A DNA stretch of 64,000 nucleotides, taken from positions 1,550,001-1,614,000 of the forward strand of contig JAMYGW020000003.1 of assembly GCA_025617375.2 (NCBI GenBank). The letters run 5' to 3'. Both the position numbers and the translations under genes were made by a program. This DNA comes from Acarospora socialis. Its lineage: Eukaryota; Ascomycota; Lecanoromycetes; Acarosporales; Acarosporaceae. Within the stretch, counting starts at the first letter, position 1, and each line of letters begins with the position of its first letter. The notes beneath the pieces were generated by a model that was given only the letters and a program-made list of their open reading frames with translations, did not search any database and was not told the origin of the DNA. Below, piece after piece: positions 57,567 to 64,000 of this stretch.

Positions 57567-60558
57567 CTAAATATCAAACAACCGCCCGACCCCCTCCCAT
57601 TTCCCCATCGCGCGTTCCTCCCAATACCCGCCCTGCCCAATCTTCAACCTCCACACCTCCTCCCCCTTCCCATCCGCCTCACCGTCCCCACCGCCATCAA
57701 CCCTACAAAACCACCTCGGTACCCACTCCTCCCCGCTCTCCTCCCCCACCTTCCGCCTCGCTCTCTGCCCCTCCTCCAACCTCCCCTTCATTCCCTCCGC
57801 CTCATCCAACCGCCCCTCCTCCGCCGCCCGCTGATCCGGCCGCAACCGACTATCCGTCGGCGGCAGCTTGCCCTCCTCCAACGTTGTAACCTCATTCAAC
57901 GAGGCCGCAAACGCCGTAAAGCCGTACCGTTTCGGCGCGTCCGGGACGAGATCGCCGACCTGCCACGCCAGCTTCGACGTCTGCGCGCCGCGGTCGGTGA
58001 AGTGCAGCTGCGACGTCCACTTCCCGAGCAAGCCGCGCGGGAGTTCGAGACCGGAGGCGTCGAAGAGCTGCACGACGACATCCTCGGACCGGCCGGAGAA
58101 CATGCCCTTGCTCTTGAAGGTGACGACGGCCTTGTGTCCGGAGCGTTCGTCGACGACGGTCATGGCGCCGACGGGCTCGACGTATTTCTCGCCCGCGATG
58201 ATGTTGCGCAGGAAGGCCGTGGCCGTGGTCCAGGAGTAGCGGTCGCCGGTGGAGTGCAGCACGACGCGCACGCGGCCGTCGGTGTTGAGTTCAGCGGACT
58301 TGCCCCAGAACTTTTGCGTCGGCATGGGCGACTGTGAGAAGGTCCAGTGTGGGGATTCGCCTTGGCAGGCGATGCGCACGGGCCGGTGCGAGACTTTCTC
58401 CGCGACGAAGCGGAAGTTGGACTCCGGCCGGACGAGCTCGAAGGTTTCGCCGAGGAGGGGGTTGAAGGGTTTGCGGATGGCGCGTTCCTTGACGCGCGCG
58501 TTGGAGAAGGAGGAGATGGCGAAGGCGGCGATGTAGAGGAGTCGGTCGCCCGTGTCTGCGTCGGCGGTGACGGCGGCGTCGAGGAGGGATGTGTATTCTA
58601 GCTGTTCGGCGAATCGTTGAAGGATGGATATTGGCTCGTTCGCGGAGACGGGCATGGAGATGGTGGAGAGGTCTTTGCCGACGTTCTTGCGGAAGAAGCC
58701 AATGAGAGATGGAGGTGGAACTGTCGGGGCTGGTACGGTATTCCTTCGTGCGACGGGATCAACAGGGAGTGGTGTGAGGGTTTTTGGCTTCGGAGGGAAG
58801 AGAGAGGATGATGCATCCTGCAGCGTCTGTCGTTCAAAACTCCCCGTACCATCAAAGTCACTTGAGGAACCGTCATCTTCAGAGCCCAAGTCCTCCTCCA
58901 CTTGCTGTTCTCCAATGTCGCTATCTCTTCGGATCATGAGCAGCTGTGAATTAGCCCCATCCTCGGCATCGAAGAACTCTTGTGAGCCAATGGAGTCGAT
59001 ACTGAGCCGGGAAATTGTCGATTTAGGTACTGGCATTCGCCTCTGCTTGCTCTCGGCAATGAGCGCTGCAAACTCAGCTACCACCGAGTCTAGATCGCGA
59101 AGTAATGCCATGCAGTGCTCGTGCATGCTATGTTCCTGCTGGCCATTCGATGGATCATTTGGCTTTAATGGAAGGGTATTTGGAGAAGCAGGAACAATCA
59201 ATTGTGTAGATACGCTACGCTTACTACCAGTAGAAGTCGTAGTCGAATTACTCGTTTTGCGTTTCCAGAATGGTCTCCTTCCATCTTCTTCCTTGAGTTG
59301 GCCACTCTCGTGTGTCGGCTCCATAGGGCTGATACTCGCATTTGCTGCGGTTGACGAACTTGGTTGCGATAGATACTTAGGATCTGTATCTTTGGCAAGC
59401 CTCCGTACTGCATCACGCGAGCCTGCAACTCTGCCCACGAGGCCCTCCACTCTTGCCCACTCCCTCTCTTCGGCAACGTTGACCTCAGGTTGAGGCAGGT
59501 CTATCGTACTGATGCGGAGGCCGCGCAATGGCGAGACTGGACTGGCTACTGTCTTGGACGCTTTTTCCAAGGCGTCGACCCAGCCCTCGAAGTCTTTCTG
59601 ATTGTTGGCTCTGAGATGCCACACCTCCGCACCTGAATCGACCGATATTTCTCTACTGGTTGGGTTCGCACCAATGGCGGCAAGTGAGAGAGGGATTGCC
59701 CCCCGTAGAGCAGAGCTGTTGCGATTGTGGTAGTATGATAGAGTTGACGAGACGTAGTCAAGAGAGAAGAACCTCCGCGCATAACCCTGACGCCGCTTCC
59801 TCCGTCTCTTGCGCAGTATGCCAGTATAGAACTCTGGAGCAGATCCAGACGAGTCCTCCACGCTGAGAGGCTGCACAGACTCGTTTGACGCTGCCCTCCC
59901 AGCTGTAGGTTTTCCGACATGCTCTGCTGTATGGCCATCTCTTGGCGTCAAAATCGGACTTGGCTTGTGCGGGAGGGTACTGGCACTACCGGACGGCGTC
60001 GGGGTCGGCTGAAGATGATGCTTGTGATGAGTAAAATGAGGCGGCGCATTGGTTGGGTAGGTCATGAGGACAAAGGTTGCTGTTTTCGAAGTTTGCTTCG
60101 AGAATGTGTTGTCGAATACCAGCGCATACATCCCACCACCGTCTAGCGGGACGTCATATTGCCCCATCGACACCTTCTCAGCTTCGCATTTGCCATACCA
60201 CGATATTAGGATGAGTCCTATGCTCTTGAGCTTCTCGATCGCCGAGGATGAGGTGTTTGCTGCATTGAGAGGATCTGTAGGTGCTCCATTAGGGCGCACG
60301 CCAGGCGTCGGTGGAGGTTCGATGGTCGAAGTCGCTGAGGGATTAGGAGTTATGGAAAGGCCGTTCCCTGGATGTTTGAAGAGGCCGAAATTGATCGACT
60401 TCTTGTGCGGTTGGATACTCCATGATATTGTCTGTTCGGCTTTCACATTAACCCACCTGACAAGGTAGGACTAAAAAGGATCCAGTCAGCAACTCTTATC
60501 GTCCTTGGGTGGATTGTTTCCAGGTATATGCCTTGCTGTGAATTTCCAGCTGCTCCAT
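57567..60558 (-). CDS. OSH3: oxysterol-binding protein homologue, Osh3-like (GOLD-PH-ORD)
   Basis: Two exons on the minus strand, 60558-60532 and 60470-57567; 976 residues. Exon 1 codes MEQLEIHSK and the intron needs a GC donor (GCATAT), with a TGCTGAC branch and TTTTTAG acceptor; the join SKSYLVRWVNVKAEQTISW matches the GOLD domain of Osh3 proteins. Next come a PH domain at about residues 220-310 (YTGILRKRRRKRRQGYARRF, NNQKDFEGWVDALEKA), a long linker with PI4P- and VAP-binding potential, including EEFFDAED-like acidic FFAT-type residues (SQEFFDAEDG), and the lipid-binding ORD from about 620 (FAEQLEYTSLLDAA, NPLLGETFEL). The ORD fingerprint, normally EQVSHHPP, reads EKVSHRPV. Osh3 proteins sit at ER-plasma membrane contacts and exchange or sense PI4P and sterol. 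Confidence 0.9.
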
Positions 60559-60805
60559 GCCAACCGTTGCCAATACATTTCCGGCAATGTCAACAACCTT
60601 TGCGAGTTAGGATGATTAAAAAACGTCTTTTAACAGGCGACGATGTTTTGAAACATTGACGCGTACCTCCGTACTAGGTAGTTCTTTAATTTTAGCGGTT
60701 CGGCCTCCGCATGACTCCTAGCCCGTCAAATGATTTAACTATATGCATAAGTAGATAGCATAAGCTATTGCATAATCTTCGTAATCCTTCAGTAGGAAAA
60801 ACCTT

Positions 60806-61080
60806 GGGCAAATTACAATTTACTACCCTAAAACATGTTTTTCTTGCTTTCATCACCCCCATTTGCAACATATAAACTTTTGTCTACCTCATTGCATCTA
60901 TCCCTCACTATAAGACTGGATCATGCCTAGACTCATGTCTAAACTCATGCATGCTTATGTTAAGTTTCAGAACTTCAGTCTTATAGTGAGAGGTAGATGT
61001 AATGGGGTAGATGAAAGATATATGTTGTAAATGAGGGTGATGAAAGCAAGAAAAACATGTGTTAGGGTTTGTAATTCGCC
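60806..61080. repeat. MITE-like foldback element with arms of about 105 bp
   Basis: The left arm (60806-60918) and right arm (60976-61080) are near-perfect reverse complements, sharing ACATGTTTTTCTTGCTTTCA and later CTCACTATAAGACTG, with a 57-nt loop containing repeats of ACTCATG. Element length about 275 bp, coding nothing. It is a non-autonomous DNA element by structure; the family is not named. Confidence 0.85.
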
Positions 61081-61132
61081 GAAGATTAAAGGACAGATTA
61101 CCCTACTTAGACTAGTCAATAGCACCGACACC

Positions 61133-61302
61133 TTACAGGTTACGGACACAGCGGGTGGATAGCCGCATATGGGAAAATCCTCTTAAATAGCCCTGTCAAA
61201 ACTCCGCTCTCATACAAAATCTGTCAGTGCCACCATGGACTTGCTCTTAAATAGTGGTATTTTAATATGCGGCTATCCACCCGCTGTGTCCATAACCTGT
61301 AA
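61133..61302. repeat. 170-bp MITE with 38-bp terminal inverted repeats
   Basis: Ends at 61133-61170 and 61265-61302 are reverse complements with one difference, containing GACACAGCGGGTGGATAGCC. The outermost bases (TTACAGG and CCTGTAA) would fit a TA target duplication, as in Tc1/mariner elements. A diverged relative is at 43785-43950. Confidence 0.88.
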
Positions 61303-61652
61303 CTTACAGGGCGCAATGTCTCCGAACGGGACGTCGGGACAGGACCTGCTAGCCAATTTAGGCATGGCGAGGAGGTCAACACGGCATGTTTGTCGCTAAA
61401 CTATGACATTAGTGACAAATATTCATACTTATGATTATGATCCATTTCTAACACCTCAATCTAATTGTTTGATGCAAATTTTAGGGGTTCCCTCAGATGC
61501 GTATTTGGATATCGACGAAGAAGAAACTGGGTAAGGATTCCAAAAGTGTGGCTGCAAGTGTGAGATATGAAATGGCCTTTTTACCATGCCTAGATTGGCT
61601 AGCAGGTCCTGTCCCGACGTCCTGTCCGGAGACATCCCGTCTTACAGGGAGA
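61303..61652. repeat. MITE-like foldback element with arms of about 60 bp
   Basis: The left arm ending at 61367 and the right arm starting at 61586 share GACGTCGGGACAGGACCTGC and the adjoining TAGCCAAT in reverse complement, with few differences. The interior is AT-rich. The left end abuts the 170-bp MITE, and both begin with TTACAG, so exact borders are uncertain. Confidence 0.82.
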
Positions 61653-61961
61653 TACATGAGGAGGACCCCCCTCCCATGGGTCAGACAGGCACTCAAGAAT
61701 ACGAACACATACATTGCTCCAAAGGATGGTTCCATAACCCAATACTTTCACACCACCAGCGCGCAACGTACTTGCTGCCGAAGTGTTAGCACTGCAAAAG
61801 TTGAACCCATCTCCGTACCCACGGCAGCAGTAAATCGAAAGGAATCAGCCTCTATTAGCAACAACGCCTAGGAGTTCAAGACCACCGTGTGGGAGTCAAC
61901 ACAGGCCTTTAACAACAAGTCGGATCCAGCCCAGATTTCTCTACCACCAAGAGCCGATACC
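61653..61961. other. upstream region of the transporter gene
   Basis: About 300 bp between the last foldback element and the chosen ATG. The transporter frame is open upstream from a GTG at 61887, but no ATG lies there. Confidence 0.5.
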
Positions 61962-63380
61962 ATGATCAAAAAGGACGACAGCGAAACCGCACCTTCAGCG
62001 GCTCCGCATACCGAAAAACAGGCAGAACAATCACTACCACCGCAACAAAATCCTGCACAATCGCCAAATGGCGGCTATGGTTGGATCTGCACCTTATGCG
62101 TTGCTCTCATAAACGCACATACCTGGGGCATTAACTCCTCCTACGGCGTCTTTCTCGCGTACTACCTCTCCACTGATTCGTATCCCGGAGCAACCTATCT
62201 GCAATATGCCTTCGTGGGTGGGCTGTCTATCTCGTGTGCTATGCTCCTGTCGCCGCTGGCAACCTTGTCTACACGCTACTTTGGGACTCATGTCACCCTG
62301 TGCTTTGGCACAGCACTCGAGGTAGCCGGCTTAATCGGCGCGTCGTTTGCGTATAACATATGGCACCTATTCCTAAGCCAAGGAGTCGCCTTTGGTATCG
62401 GTATGGGTTTCCTTTTTGTTGGGTCAGTCGGCATCCCACCACAGTGGTTTACGACTAAAAGATCGCTCGCGAACGGTATCAGCGCATCTGGGTCTGGTTT
62501 TGGAGGCTTGCTATACTCTCTGGCAGCTGGAGCTATGATTAGATCCATTGGACTCGCCTGGTGTTTCCGAGTACTAGGACTTTTGGCCTTTGCAGTCAAC
62601 GCAATCTGCATCACCTTCATTCGGGATCGTAACAAAATCATTGGGTCCCGGCATGCGGCCTTCGACATGAAGCTGTTCAAGCGACCCGAGTATCTTCTAC
62701 TCAACGGTTACGGCTTTTTCTCAATGCTTGGTTACATCGCCCTGGTCTTCTCTTTGGCAGATTATGCGAAGAAAATCGGATTGAATGCCTCACAAGCAGC
62801 TGTGATATCCGCCATTTTGAATCTGGGCCAGGGACTCGGGAGACCACCCATTGGATATTTCTCGGACAGGATCGGGCGAATTAACATGGCTGGATTGACC
62901 ACCTTCTTTTGCGCACTGTTAATCTTCGTCGTCTGGATCTTCGCGAAGAGCTACGGTGTCCTAATCTTCTACGCTCTTATCGGCGGTACTGTAACCGGCA
63001 CATTCTGGGCAACCATTGGTCCAGTCGCTGTCGAGGTTGTTGGCCTTCAAGATCTTCCTTCAGCTCTCAACCTTGAATGGATAATTATCGTTCTACCGTG
63101 TACCTTCAGCGAGCCGATCGCTCTCGAGATTGTTGGAAACACAGGAAAGTATCTGGGCACACAGCTCTTCATTGGCTTCATGTATACTGCCGCGACTTTA
63201 TGTGTATTGTTCCTCCGAGGATGGAAAGTGGGTGAACTGAACGAGATTGCGAGATTGAAGAATGAAAACCTGGATGATATCCACGCTGTGGATGTTGGGT
63301 TGAGTTCGACCAACGAAGCGGCTAGGCTCGCAGGGAGACGCACAATATGGAAACATTCCTGGGAATGGTGGAAGGTGTAA
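61962..63380 (+). CDS. MFS transporter, monocarboxylate-porter type
   Basis: Single exon; from the first ATG (61962) the product has 472 residues. After a 45-residue hydrophilic N-terminus comes NGGYGWICTLCVALIN, the hallmark first segment of the monocarboxylate porter family, and about twelve hydrophobic segments follow, for example YAFVGGLSISCAMLLSPLAT, ALIGGTVTGTFWATIGPVAV and IGFMYTAATLCVLFL. The loop between segments 8 and 9 has YFSDRIGRINM, the family's D-R-x-G-R motif. Such fungal proteins are plasma-membrane permeases of small organic acids or related solutes; substrate is not readable. It stands alone beside three foldback repeats, which may influence its promoter. Confidence 0.88.
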   Translation: MIKKDDSETAPSAAPHTEKQAEQSLPPQQNPAQSPNGGYGWICTLCVALINAHTWGINSSYGVFLAYYLSTDSYPGATYLQYAFVGGLSISCAMLLSPLATLSTRYFGTHVTLCFGTALEVAGLIGASFAYNIWHLFLSQGVAFGIGMGFLFVGSVGIPPQWFTTKRSLANGISASGSGFGGLLYSLAAGAMIRSIGLAWCFRVLGLLAFAVNAICITFIRDRNKIIGSRHAAFDMKLFKRPEYLLLNGYGFFSMLGYIALVFSLADYAKKIGLNASQAAVISAILNLGQGLGRPPIGYFSDRIGRINMAGLTTFFCALLIFVVWIFAKSYGVLIFYALIGGTVTGTFWATIGPVAVEVVGLQDLPSALNLEWIIIVLPCTFSEPIALEIVGNTGKYLGTQLFIGFMYTAATLCVLFLRGWKVGELNEIARLKNENLDDIHAVDVGLSSTNEAARLAGRRTIWKHSWEWWKV

Positions 63381-64000
63381 AGTTTGCAACCGGTGTATCG
63401 AATTCAAAATGGCTACAGAGAGCTATTTTATGAGCACAAACAAGGACTTGGGCGAAAGCTAAACCTCTAAACCTTTTGTTGGCCATGCACGACACATAAC
63501 TCAGTCACCAAGCGATACAGTCTGACATGACTGACACTGTTGCGCTTGTAGCACCTACTGCTCATACACTGAACGGTGGTTTTGGGTGGTGATTGGGGAA
63601 GTGACTGAGGCAGTGTGACTTGAAGAATTTGACGACAAGATCACCAAAACCATTCTCTTTCTCAGATGGAGAGCTGAGCGGTTCTAAATCCAAGCGGTGA
63701 TAGAGAAGCAGACTGGCACGGTAGAAGGAAAAAGAGGGTATGTAGTGGGCAGGCATCCTCCCTGTCACCTGAACCGGCATTTGTTGTGAAGAAATCGGAC
63801 AATTTTGGAACTAAGCTTGTTTCAGCTGCCCGTGTCATACAAACAATTAACAGACAGGCATACCTAGTGGTCACAAAGACGTCGTGTTCAATGCGGAAAA
63901 TTGTCAGCAAGTGAAATAGAACTACACGAGGAGAGATGCACAATTTAGTCAAAAATATGGAGCAGATTTTTATTGGTGCTGTAATCCATTCTAAAAGGAA
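63381..64000. other. end of window, no gene seen
   Basis: 3' region of the transporter gene. Frames at 63562-63952 (minus) are short and have no domains. Confidence 0.5.

Noticed and set aside
61887-61961. Longer transporter start at GTG 61887
   Set aside because: Nuclear fungal genes start at ATG; the first in-frame ATG at 61962 still precedes the first membrane segment by about 45 residues.

Overview
The window is nuclear DNA of a filamentous ascomycete (Pezizomycotina; probably, but not provably from this window, a Dothideomycete). It is gene-dense, with short spliceosomal introns mostly of 49-150 bp, CTAAC/CTGAC-type branch points, orthologues typical of filamentous fungi (class I/II-type chitin synthase, Slt2-type MAP kinase, Osh3-type oxysterol-binding protein, sedolisin) and scattered short foldback (MITE-like) repeats. 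I rebuilt exon-intron structures by hand from splice consensus, reading phase and family similarity; every multi-exon model given closes in frame.

Region by region. 0-18 kb: a DUF3253 protein, a C2-domain protein like cytokinesis factor Fic1/Inn1, a conserved but uncharacterised protein with an odd start, the replication-checkpoint mediator Mrc1, a chitin synthase with tiny terminal exons, a repeat-rich intergenic region ending in an unusual tRNA-Thr gene, a low-molecular-weight tyrosine phosphatase and a DUF218-like protein. 18-33 kb: a ten-exon PNUTS-like protein (TFIIS-N fold, RVSF docking motif, CCCH finger), the SNARE regulator Sly1 and a 1,880-residue PX-PH phospholipase D. 33-45 kb: an alpha/beta hydrolase, a small two-domain protein, a long gene-poor stretch, then two secreted peptidases (S10 carboxypeptidase, S53 sedolisin). 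45-50 kb: a caspase-like protein, two divergent small proteins of one family, and mitochondrial release factor 1. 50-64 kb: a gamma-glutamyltransferase-like enzyme, the cell-wall-integrity MAP kinase, a small conserved hydrophilic protein, Osh3, three foldback elements in a row, and a monocarboxylate-type MFS transporter.

Themes. Housekeeping trafficking and lipid genes (Sly1, PLD, Osh3) and cell-wall or cytokinesis genes (C2 protein, chitin synthase, Slt2) are interleaved with accessory material (peptidases, caspase-like protein, small-protein family, MITEs). The most unusual feature is the tRNA-Thr(CGT) gene at 15625-15764. Besides a 15-nt anticodon-loop intron it carries a 53-bp insert in the variable loop with spliceosomal-intron signals (GTGGGT, CTAAC, TAG); removing both segments leaves a perfect cloverleaf. 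Other points of note are three introns that need GC donors, a recurrent switch from C-rich to G-rich coding strand near gene 3' ends, an ATG followed directly by TAG at the head of a conserved gene, and a translated-looking leader without ATG upstream of the gene at 48294.
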